From: an uncultured Streptococcus sp.
GTDB taxonomy: Bacteria; Bacillota; Bacilli; Lactobacillales; Streptococcaceae
Direction: 5' to 3'
DNA: 6,963 bases
NCBI GenBank assembly: GCA_916048145.1
Contig: CAJZGT010000068.1
Coordinates: 1-6,963, forward strand
Under the pieces are notes generated by a model. The model was not told where the DNA came from, ran no database searches, and was given only the letters and a program-made list of their open reading frames with translations. The translations under genes and the position numbers were made by a program. This document shows, one piece after another, positions 1-4,760 of the stretch. Each line of letters opens with the position of its first letter. Position 1 is the stretch's first letter.

Positions 1-74
1 TAGGAGTTACCCCAATTCACCGAACCAGCTTTGAACCCGTTAAATCACTGGTTTCAGGAGAAAAAGAAAGTTAA
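1..74 (+). CDS. rnhB: RNase HII, C-terminal fragment (gene starts outside the window)
   Basis: Reading from base 3 gives a short open frame, beginning GVTPIHRTSFEPVKS, that ends at a TAA at 72-74. The GVTPIHR-SF-PVK pattern is the conserved C-terminal end of bacterial RNase HII, the enzyme that nicks RNA-DNA hybrids and removes single ribonucleotides from DNA. Only about 23 residues are visible and the catalytic acidic residues lie outside the window, so the call rests on this tail alone. The stop codon is 16 bp before the chosen start of the ClC gene. No terminator lies between them, so the two genes are probably co-transcribed. Confidence 0.72.
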   Translation, partial: GVTPIHRTSFEPVKSLVSGEKES

Positions 75-77
75 GTT

Positions 78-84
78 AGAAGGA
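78..84 (+). promoter_or_regulatory. Ribosome binding site that decides the clcA start
   Basis: AGAAGGA lies 6 nt upstream of ATG 91 and has zero spacing to ATG 85, so initiation at 91 is favoured. It falls only 3 nt after the rnhB stop codon, which suits translational coupling of the two genes. Confidence 0.65.
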
Positions 85-90
85 ATGATT

Positions 91-1641
91 ATGGAGGAAC
101 AGTCAGAAACACTCAGTTCCAAGAAAGAATTTGCCTTTGCCTCAAGCACCATATTATCCCAAGTTGGACGAGGAATCATTGTCGGTCTCGTCGTTGGAAT
201 CATCGTTGGATCTTTTCGGTTTTCAATCGAAAAAGGCTTCCACCTGATACAAGGACTTTATCAAGATCAAGCGCACCTAGTGCGCAATCTTTTTATACTG
301 GTTTTATTTTACGTACTCATCTGCTGGATTAGTGCTAAACTGACACGTTCAGAAAAAGATATCAAAGGCTCAGGAATCCCTCAAGTCGAAGCCGAACTGA
401 AAGGCCTCATGACCCTCAACTGGTGGGGCGTTCTTTGGAAAAAATATGTGCTAGGAATTCTTGCCATTGCCAGTGGACTCATGCTGGGGCGTGAGGGACC
501 CAGTATTCAACTTGGAGCAGTTGGTGGAAAAGGTATTGCCAAGTGGCTCAAATCCAGTCCAGTAGAGGAACGTTCCTTGATTGCTAGTGGTGCAGCTGCA
601 GGACTAGCTGCAGCCTTTAATGCACCGATTGCAGGACTTCTCTTTGTGGTAGAAGAAGTTTATCATCATTTTTCACGCTTTTTCTGGGTATCTACTCTCG
701 CAGCTAGTCTCGTAGCAAACTTTGTCTCACTGCTCATATTTGGCCTAACACCCGTACTGGATATGCCAGATAACATCCCTCTCATGACACTTGATCAGTA
801 TTGGATTTACCTCCTTATGGGAATTTTTTTAGGACTTTCTGGTTTTCTCTATGAAAAAGCTGTACTCAATGTCGGTAGAGTTTATGACTGGATAGGTCAA
901 AAAATCCGTTTGGATAGAGCTTATTATCCAATTCTGGCCTTCATTCTCATCATACCAGTGGGAATTTTCTTACCTCAAATCCTTGGTGGTGGAAATCAAC
1001 TTGTTCTTTCCCTAACTGAGCAAGATTTTAGTTTTCAAGTTCTATTAGCTTACTTTTTGATTCGTTTTGTTTGGAGTATGATTAGTTATGGAAGTGGGCT
1101 TCCAGGAGGAATTTTCCTACCAATTTTGGCGCTTGGGTCCTTACTTGGTGCCCTAGTTGGTGTTATTTGTGTCAATCTTGGACTTGTTAGTCAAGAGCAG
1201 TTTCCTATCTTTGTCATTCTGGGAATGAGTGGCTATTTTGGAGCAATATCCAAGGCTCCCTTAACTGCAATGATACTCGTAACTGAAATGGTAGGAGATA
1301 TTCGCAACCTCATGCCACTTGGATTAGTGACCTTGGTTGCCTATATTATCATGGATTTACTCAAGGGTGCCCCAGTCTATGAAGCTATGTTGGAAAAAAT
1401 GCTACCAGAAGAAGCAACAGATGAAGGAGAAGTCACCCTCATTGAAATCCCTGTTTCATATAAAATAGCAGGAAAACAAGTACACGAACTCAACCTACCA
1501 CACAATATCCTCATCACAACCCAAGTTCATAATGGTAAGAGCCAAACCGTTAACGGTTCAACCAGAATGTATCTCGGTGATATGATTCACCTGGTTATTC
1601 CAAAAAGTGAAATTGGGAAAGTCAAAGATTTGTTGTTGTAG
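91..1641 (+). CDS. clcA: ClC-family H+/Cl- exchange transporter with C-terminal RCK_C (TrkA-C) domain
   Basis: This encodes a 516-residue polytopic membrane protein that probably exchanges chloride for protons. In this numbering the ClC signatures are GSGIP at 93-97 (selectivity-filter serine 94), GREGP at 133-137 (gating glutamate 135), the VVEE pair at 186-189 matching the internal proton glutamate of E. coli ClcA, GGIFLP at 339-344, and a tyrosine near 430 in the position of the pore tyrosine of ClcA. Keeping both glutamates argues for an antiporter rather than a channel. Residues from about 448 to the end form a soluble domain resembling RCK_C/TrkA-C, which often binds a regulatory ligand; that role here is inferred. 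The start is ATG 91 because AGAAGGA (78-84) is 6 nt upstream of it. ATG 85 directly abuts that site, and the frame extends to a TTG at 31 only by running over the rnhB tail. The symbol follows family usage. Confidence 0.9.
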   Translation: MEEQSETLSSKKEFAFASSTILSQVGRGIIVGLVVGIIVGSFRFSIEKGFHLIQGLYQDQAHLVRNLFILVLFYVLICWISAKLTRSEKDIKGSGIPQVEAELKGLMTLNWWGVLWKKYVLGILAIASGLMLGREGPSIQLGAVGGKGIAKWLKSSPVEERSLIASGAAAGLAAAFNAPIAGLLFVVEEVYHHFSRFFWVSTLAASLVANFVSLLIFGLTPVLDMPDNIPLMTLDQYWIYLLMGIFLGLSGFLYEKAVLNVGRVYDWIGQKIRLDRAYYPILAFILIIPVGIFLPQILGGGNQLVLSLTEQDFSFQVLLAYFLIRFVWSMISYGSGLPGGIFLPILALGSLLGALVGVICVNLGLVSQEQFPIFVILGMSGYFGAISKAPLTAMILVTEMVGDIRNLMPLGLVTLVAYIIMDLLKGAPVYEAMLEKMLPEEATDEGEVTLIEIPVSYKIAGKQVHELNLPHNILITTQVHNGKSQTVNGSTRMYLGDMIHLVIPKSEIGKVKDLLL

Positions 1642-1654
1642 ATCAAAATTTTTA

Positions 1655-1676
1655 TTACATAATTTTTGTTATGTAA
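1655..1676. repeat. Perfect 8-bp palindrome after clcA, TTACATAA-(6)-TTATGTAA
   Basis: TTACATAA at 1655-1662 pairs perfectly with TTATGTAA at 1669-1676 around a 6-nt loop. No U-run follows on either strand, so it is not a standard terminator. Almost the same dyad, with the same loop length, occurs after xerS at 3639-3662. It could be an operator-like protein site or a transcript-end hairpin; the sequence does not decide. Confidence 0.5.
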
Positions 1677-1706
1677 AAATAAATTTCTTAATTAAATATA
1701 TTAGAA

Positions 1707-1740
1707 AACCGATTTTCAGTAATGAGAACGGTTATTTTTT
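1707..1740 (+). terminator. Rho-independent terminator of the rnhB-clcA transcript
   Basis: AACCG (1707-1711) pairs with CGGTT (1729-1733). After one bulged A, TTTTC (1713-1717) pairs with GAGAA (1724-1728) through one G-U pair, closing a 6-nt loop. One A and then six Ts follow at 1735-1740. It lies 66 nt beyond the clcA stop. The hairpin also reads on the minus strand, followed there by TTTTCT, so it may work in both directions. Confidence 0.75.
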
Positions 1741-1917
1741 ACAGATAAGATATTTCACATACAAATAATTGAGCTTTGGTAAAAATAAGACTATAATCAA
1801 GTTAGAAATGATGAAGCATAAAGCTAGAAAGGAGTTTACTGTATCAAATCTGTACAGTAAGATTAAAATTATGAAAAAGAAAACAATAGCAATTATACAA
1901 TGTATTTTGTATCTCAT
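1732..1917 (-). CDS. Doubtful small hydrophobic protein (61 aa)
   Basis: A 61-residue minus-strand frame starts with ATG at 1917. Its predicted product has two hydrophobic stretches, about residues 7-22 and 28-47, and a short basic tail, so if made it would be a two-pass membrane peptide. In favour: AAGGAG lies just upstream, a possible extended -10 (TGTTAATAC, read on the minus strand) precedes it, and its stop falls in the terminator-like hairpin at 1707-1733. Against: AAGGAG is only 2 nt from the ATG, there is no convincing -35, and AT-rich non-coding DNA readily yields hydrophobic F/I/L-rich frames. I do not recognise a family. It may be spurious or a gene relic. Confidence 0.3.
   Translation of the reverse strand: MRYKIHCIIAIVFFFIILILLYRFDTVNSFLALCFIISNLIIVLFLPKLNYLYVKYLICKK
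1836..1860. repeat. 8-bp perfect inverted repeat, TTACTGTA-(9)-TACAGTAA
   Basis: TTACTGTA (1836-1843) is the exact inverse of TACAGTAA (1853-1860). It lies inside the doubtful minus-strand frame and just after an AAGGAG-like sequence on the plus strand that has no start codon near it. Its length and spacing resemble a regulator half-site pair, but no promoter can be tied to it. Confidence 0.35.
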
Positions 1918-1962
1918 AGCTCCTTATAAGCTCTTCAGTTGTGTAGTATTAACAGAAGTTTA

Positions 1963-2061
1963 GTGGGTGAGTTCTTTATTATTTTCTTTATTCTGTTGAC
2001 TATTTCATTCTGGTTTAGTATTTGGAAGCTAGAAAAAGCACTAGATAGTGATTCACAATAA
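1963..2061 (+). pseudogene. Possible remnant: 32-aa single-pass membrane peptide with GTG start
   Basis: A short plus-strand frame from a GTG at 1963 to a TAA at 2059-2061 encodes a peptide with one strongly hydrophobic segment (about residues 4-19) followed by a polar tail, WKLEKALDSDSQ. That tail looks more protein-like than random AT-rich translation. There is no ribosome binding site. The same frame stays open upstream only to a stop at 1927-1929, so it could be the 3' scrap of a decayed membrane-protein gene. I do not recognise a family. Confidence 0.2.
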
Positions 2062-2125
2062 TAACTCCAAAGATTTAGATCTGAAAACTGGAAATTTTTG
2101 TACTTTTCCCTAGACAGTAGATAAA

Positions 2126-2150
2126 CCCTTGATACAACTAAGTTTAAGGG
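2126..2150. repeat. Weak hairpin CCCTTGA / TTAAGGG
   Basis: CCCTTGA (2126-2132) can pair with TTAAGGG (2144-2150) across an 11-nt loop, using one G-U pair if transcribed. No U-tract follows. It overlaps the possible promoter at 2129-2157, so it may be coincidental. Confidence 0.25.
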
Positions 2151-2157
2151 GTAATAT
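2129..2157 (+). promoter_or_regulatory. Possible orphan sigma-70-type promoter
   Basis: TTGATA (2129-2134) and TAATAT (2152-2157) are separated by exactly 17 bp. The first matches five of six consensus -35 bases and the second four of six -10 bases. Transcription would begin near 2164, directly before the long hairpin at 2165-2229, and no credible coding frame follows. In AT-rich DNA such matches arise by chance, so the support is moderate to weak. Confidence 0.35.
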
Positions 2158-2164
2158 ACACTCT

Positions 2165-2229
2165 TTGAAAAATGTACTTTATAATCGAAACGTACTTTAT
2201 TTTAAGGCAAGATAAAGTACATTTTTTGA
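2165..2229 (+). ncRNA. Long inverted repeat; possible short non-coding RNA or terminator-like hairpin
   Basis: AAAAATGTACTTTAT at 2168-2182 is the perfect 15-bp inverse of 2212-2226. With two G-U pairs and one A-U pair the RNA stem extends to 2165-2182/2212-2229. The right arm ends in a run of six Ts, so a transcript from the possible promoter at 2129-2157 would resemble a roughly 65-nt RNA ending in an intrinsic terminator. A second inverse copy (GTACTTTAT, 2192-2200) can pair with the same right arm around a smaller loop, giving two mutually exclusive folds. The stem is built from copies of the GTAC motif array, so DNA binding rather than RNA may be its real role. Confidence 0.3.
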
Positions 2230-2370
2230 TCTACTAGCTTAGATACATAAAGTACATTTTCAGCCCTTACCCAACCCCTTGTAAGCATAGAAACATTGAT
2301 TTAATAAGTTTTTTAGATTTAGTAAAGTACATTTTCACTAAAATGAACATTTAAAAAATTTCAGTTTTCA

Positions 2371-2427
2371 CTTTGATAACGTACATTTTTAGTTATTTTT
2401 TCCAAAAAAATTTTTTAGTTATCAAAG
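2371..2427. repeat. Nested 10-bp inverted and 11-bp direct repeats
   Basis: CTTTGATAAC (2371-2380) is the exact inverse of GTTATCAAAG (2418-2427). Between and overlapping these arms, TTTTTAGTTAT occurs twice in direct orientation (2386-2396 and 2412-2422), flanking an A/T-tract dyad at 2395-2411. The left arm overlaps the last GTAC-motif copy. Long A- and T-tracts here should be bent or easily melted. The function is unknown. Confidence 0.6.
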
Positions 2428-2484
2428 AAAAATTTTAGATCCGGTTTTATACAGGTTTAAGTCTTTTTAAAAAACTCCTACAAC

Positions 2485-2515
2485 ATCTTTCCGAAAAACT
2501 ATAATTTTCTTGAAA
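2485..2515 (+). other. dif: difSL-like chromosome-dimer resolution site (XerS target)
   Basis: This 31-bp site has a left arm ATCTTTCCGAAAA, a central ACTATAA and a right arm TTTTCTTGAAA. Its outer TTTC/GAAA dyad is centred near 2501. It matches, from memory, the atypical difSL site that streptococci and lactococci use with the single recombinase XerS, and its place just upstream of xerS is the known arrangement. XerS should cut and rejoin here, under FtsK control, to resolve chromosome dimers at division, so the site marks the terminus region. The right arm also contains the xerS -35 box. Confidence 0.85.
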
Positions 2516-2538
2516 AATATATAAGCCTATGCTATACT
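2510..2538 (+). promoter_or_regulatory. xerS promoter, overlapping difSL
   Basis: The -35 box TTGAAA (2510-2515) and the -10 box TATACT (2533-2538) are 17 bp apart. The -10 is extended by an upstream TGC (2530-2532). Transcription would begin near 2545, leaving a leader of about 23 nt before the ATG. The whole -35 box lies within the right arm of the difSL-like site, so bound XerS could block RNA polymerase; this autoregulation is inferred. Confidence 0.75.
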
Positions 2539-2567
2539 ACTCGTAGACTTATTTATGGAGAAAATAC

Positions 2568-3638
2568 ATGAAACGTGAGATTTTACTGGAACGAATCGAC
2601 AAACTAAAACAAATCATGCCCTGGTATGTTTTGGAATACTACCAATCTAAGCTTGCTGTTCCCTACAGTTTTACAACCCTGTACGAATACCTCAAGGAAT
2701 ACGATCGATTTTTCAGCTGGATTTTGGAGTCTGGTATCTCAAACGTCGATAAAATATCTGATATTCCTTTACCTGTCTTAGAAAATATGTCTAAGAAAGA
2801 CATGGAATCCTTTATCCTTTACCTACGTGAACGTCCTTTGCTGAATGCTAATACAACCAAGCAAGGACTTTCACAGACAACTATCAATCGAACCTTGTCA
2901 GCACTTTCTAGTCTTTACAAGTATCTGACTGAGGAAGTTGAAAATGACCAGGGAGAGCCTTATTTCTATCGTAATGTAATGAAGAAAGTTTCAACAAAGA
3001 AAAAGAAAGAGACACTTGCTGCCAGAGCTGAAAACATCAAGCAAAAACTCTTTTTAGGCGATGAAACAGAAGGTTTTCTTACTTATATTGACCAAGAGTA
3101 CCCACAACAACTTTCAAATCGAGCTCTCTCATCATTCAACAAAAATAAAGAACGTGATTTGGCTATTATCGCCCTTCTATTGGCGTCTGGTGTCCGCTTA
3201 TCTGAAGCTGTTAATTTGGATCTAAGAGATCTCAATCTCAAGATGATGGTTATTGATGTCACTCGAAAAGGTGGCAAACGTGACTCGGTCAATGTCGCTG
3301 CTTTTGCTAAGCCTTATCTAGAGAATTATCTAGCCATTCGAAATCAACGCTATAAGACGGAAAAGACGGATACAGCCCTTTTTTTAACACTCTATAGAGG
3401 TGTTCCCAATCGTATCGATGCTTCTAGCGTGGAAAAGATGGTTGCTAAGTACTCTGAGGACTTCAAAGTGCGTGTAACTCCCCACAAACTCCGCCATACC
3501 CTAGCAACTAGGCTCTATGACGCAACTAAATCGCAAGTTTTGGTCAGCCATCAGCTAGGACACGCCAGTACACAAGTCACTGACCTCTATACCCATATCG
3601 TCAACGATGAACAAAAGAATGCTCTGGATAGTTTATAA
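2568..3638 (+). CDS. xerS: Tyrosine recombinase XerS
   Basis: This 356-residue site-specific recombinase resolves chromosome dimers at difSL and takes the place of the XerC/XerD pair of most bacteria. The N-terminal part, to about residue 145, is the SAM-like DNA-binding core domain. The catalytic domain carries the full set of tyrosine-recombinase residues: R210 in SGVRLSE, K234 in TRKGGK, H306 and R309 in HKLRH, H332 in LGH, and nucleophile Y341 in DLYTHI. The length fits the XerS type, which is longer than XerC or XerD (about 300). The start is ATG 2568, with GGAG at 2557-2560 placed 7 nt upstream. The gene has its own promoter overlapping difSL and ends before a convergent terminator. Adjacency to the dif site, rather than to phage genes, favours XerS over a phage integrase. 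Confidence 0.95.
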   Translation: MKREILLERIDKLKQIMPWYVLEYYQSKLAVPYSFTTLYEYLKEYDRFFSWILESGISNVDKISDIPLPVLENMSKKDMESFILYLRERPLLNANTTKQGLSQTTINRTLSALSSLYKYLTEEVENDQGEPYFYRNVMKKVSTKKKKETLAARAENIKQKLFLGDETEGFLTYIDQEYPQQLSNRALSSFNKNKERDLAIIALLLASGVRLSEAVNLDLRDLNLKMMVIDVTRKGGKRDSVNVAAFAKPYLENYLAIRNQRYKTEKTDTALFLTLYRGVPNRIDASSVEKMVAKYSEDFKVRVTPHKLRHTLATRLYDATKSQVLVSHQLGHASTQVTDLYTHIVNDEQKNALDSL

Positions 3639-3662
3639 ATTACATAAAATAAATTATGTAAT
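3639..3662. repeat. 9-bp palindrome after xerS, ATTACATAA-(6)-TTATGTAAT
   Basis: ATTACATAA (3639-3647) is the exact inverse of TTATGTAAT (3654-3662) around a 6-nt loop, starting one base after the xerS stop. It repeats the dyad at 1655-1676 with the same core and loop length. An alternative larger pairing of TATAAATTA (3634-3642) with TAATTTATA (3666-3674) is also possible. There is no U-run, so the true terminator is probably the next hairpin. Confidence 0.5.
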
Positions 3663-3674
3663 ATTTAATTTATA

Positions 3675-3708
3675 AAAAAGAAGCTGGTCCTACAACCAAC
3701 TTCTTTTT
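3675..3708. terminator. Bidirectional rho-independent terminator between xerS and lplA
   Basis: AAAAAGAAGCTGGT (3675-3688) faces ACCAACTTCTTTTT (3695-3708) around a 6-nt loop. On the minus strand all 14 positions pair, one as G-U, and the right arm ends in five Us. On the plus strand the same position is a C-A mismatch. The hairpin is therefore stronger for lplA, whose stop is only 3 bp away, but should also stop xerS transcripts. Confidence 0.85.
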
Positions 3709-3711
3709 GTT

Positions 3712-4701
3712 TTATCCAACTACCGCTTCAGCGATTTCTTCACGGCTAATACCAGCGAAGTAGCGTGTGATATCAATGGTTTCTAGCGCCTTAAGGACAT
3801 CTTCGCGTTCGTATTTCACTCCACGAAGGACATCTTCTACTGCAGCAACGTCTTCAATACCAAAGAAATCACCATAAATCTTGATGTCTTGGATTTTTGA
3901 TTCAGTAACGTTAGCAAAGACCTCCACCTTACCACTAGTGAATTTTGTTCCACGACGGACGTTAAATTCAGGTGATTTACCGTAGTTCCAGTCCCAAGTT
4001 CCAAACTTGGTATCCTTGATACGGTTAATTTCAGCTAATTCTTCCTCAGAAAAAACGTATTCAGTCATCTCTGGGTACTCTTTTTTCATGTATTCCAAGA
4101 GTAAATCACGGAATTCTTCGACTGTGATTTTTTCTGGTAATTCATTGATAATATTGGTTACACGAGCACGTACGGATTTGACACCTTTTGATTCGAATTT
4201 ATCCTTTGAAACCTTGAGGGCATTTGCTAGGACTGACAAATCAACGTCAAAGAGCAAGCAACCGTGGTGCATGATACGGCCATTGATATAGGCTTGGGCA
4301 TTGCCACAGAACTTCTTACCATCAATCTCAAGGTCATTACGACCTGTGAACTCAGCTTTAACCCCAAGTTGAGCCAAAGTATTGATAACTGGAGTTGAGA
4401 AGCTCTTAAAGTCAAAAGCCTTGTTTTCATCTTCTTTTGAGATGATCGTGTAGTTGAGGTTATTTAAATCGTGGTAAACAGCTCCACCACCACTGATACG
4501 GCGGACCACCTCAATACCATTTTCTCGAACATAATCACGGTTGATTTCTTCGATGGTATTCTGGTGACGACCAACAATGATAGATGGCTTGTTAATCCAA
4601 AGTAGGAAGATTTGATCCTCATCCAAAAGGTGTTTAAAGGCATATTCTTCCAAGGCAATATTAAAGGCAGTGTCGTTTGAATGATTGATAATATATTTCA
4701 T
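3712..4701 (-). CDS. lplA: Lipoate-protein ligase A
   Basis: This 329-residue cytoplasmic enzyme activates lipoate with ATP to lipoyl-AMP and transfers it to the lysine of lipoyl domains. Visible motifs are GRHQN at 44-48, the lipoate/ATP-binding block RRISGGGAVYHDLNNLNY at 67-84, GRNDLEIDGKKFCGNAQ at 120-136, which contains the likely lipoyl-AMP lysine 130, and HHGCLLFDVD at 145-154. Residues from about 250 on form the C-terminal accessory domain of bacterial LplA. The start is ATG 4701, preceded by AAAGGG (4707-4712) with a 5-nt spacer. It lies 59 bp downstream of lpd on the same strand, so its probable substrates are the E2 and E3 lipoyl domains of this cluster. It is the last gene before the terminator at 3675-3708. 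No strong promoter of its own is visible. Confidence 0.95.
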   Translation of the reverse strand: MKYIINHSNDTAFNIALEEYAFKHLLDEDQIFLLWINKPSIIVGRHQNTIEEINRDYVRENGIEVVRRISGGGAVYHDLNNLNYTIISKEDENKAFDFKSFSTPVINTLAQLGVKAEFTGRNDLEIDGKKFCGNAQAYINGRIMHHGCLLFDVDLSVLANALKVSKDKFESKGVKSVRARVTNIINELPEKITVEEFRDLLLEYMKKEYPEMTEYVFSEEELAEINRIKDTKFGTWDWNYGKSPEFNVRRGTKFTSGKVEVFANVTESKIQDIKIYGDFFGIEDVAAVEDVLRGVKYEREDVLKALETIDITRYFAGISREEIAEAVVG

Positions 4702-4721
4702 GATATCCCTTTATACGATAG

Positions 4722-4746
4722 AGACTGGAAAACACCTTTCCAGTCT
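4722..4746 (-). other. Intercistronic hairpin between lpd and lplA
   Basis: AGACTGGAAA (4722-4731) and TTTCCAGTCT (4737-4746) form a perfect 10-bp stem with a 5-nt loop. In the direction of transcription it is followed by CTATCG rather than by a U-tract, so it is not a normal terminator. It ends about 10 nt before the lplA ribosome binding site. It may set relative expression by protecting the lpd mRNA 3' end, pausing polymerase, or marking a processing site; this is inferred. Confidence 0.6.
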
Positions 4747-4760
4747 AATCTATCTTTCTT

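Larger units (their letters stand above)
2095..2390. repeat. Iteron-like array of a GTAC-centred motif, consensus RTAAAGTACATTTT
   Basis: GTAC cores lie at 2100, 2174, 2192, 2217, 2252, 2327 and 2381, plus a degenerate GAAC at 2345. The copies at 2168-2182, 2212-2226, 2247-2260 and 2322-2335 share TAAAGTACATTTT on one strand or the other. Those at 2248-2262 and 2323-2337 are identical over 15 bp. The first three copies (2100, 2174, 2192) read on the minus strand and the later full copies on the plus strand, so the array diverges around 2205. Core-to-core spacing is irregular (74, 18, 25, 35, 75 and 54 bp). I see no similar cluster elsewhere in the window. The binding protein, if any, is unknown. 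Confidence 0.75.
1642..2567. other. 926-bp AT-rich intergenic region upstream of xerS
   Basis: No convincing gene is present between the clcA stop and the xerS ATG. In order, the region holds a palindrome (1655-1676), the clcA terminator (1707-1740), two doubtful peptide frames (1732-1917 minus, 1963-2061 plus), a possible orphan promoter (2129-2157), a GTAC-centred motif array (2095-2390), a block of nested repeats (2371-2427), the difSL-like site (2485-2515) and the xerS promoter (2510-2538). This is long for a streptococcal intergenic gap, which suggests either structural DNA of the terminus or a decayed insertion. Confidence 0.75.

Noticed and set aside
31..90. Upstream extension of the ClC reading frame to a TTG at 31, or start at ATG 85
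   Set aside because: The TTG start has no ribosome binding site and overlaps the rnhB tail. ATG 85 abuts AAGGA with no spacing, while ATG 91 has a 6-nt spacer.
1769..1963. Plus-strand 64-aa frame
   Set aside because: There is no ribosome binding site before its ATG or the internal ATG at 1871, and the composition is that of random AT-rich DNA.
2172..2237. 21-codon plus-strand frame after the possible orphan promoter
   Set aside because: It has no ribosome binding site and is built entirely from the GTAC-motif repeats.
2095..2390. CRISPR array
   Set aside because: Repeats are too short, differ in orientation and have irregular spacing; no cas genes are nearby.
1642..2484. Second dif-like copy that would mark an element integrated at difSL
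   Set aside because: No second copy of the 31-bp site was found by eye, so an intact dif-integrated element is not supported in this window.
1642..2567. Streptococcal BOX, RUP or SPRITE element, or an insertion sequence
   Set aside because: The GTAC-motif array does not resemble these elements as I know them, and no transposase fragment or clear terminal repeats with target duplication were seen.
3083..3292. Antisense frame within xerS
   Set aside because: It lies wholly inside xerS, whose catalytic motifs are intact, and shows no initiation signals of its own.
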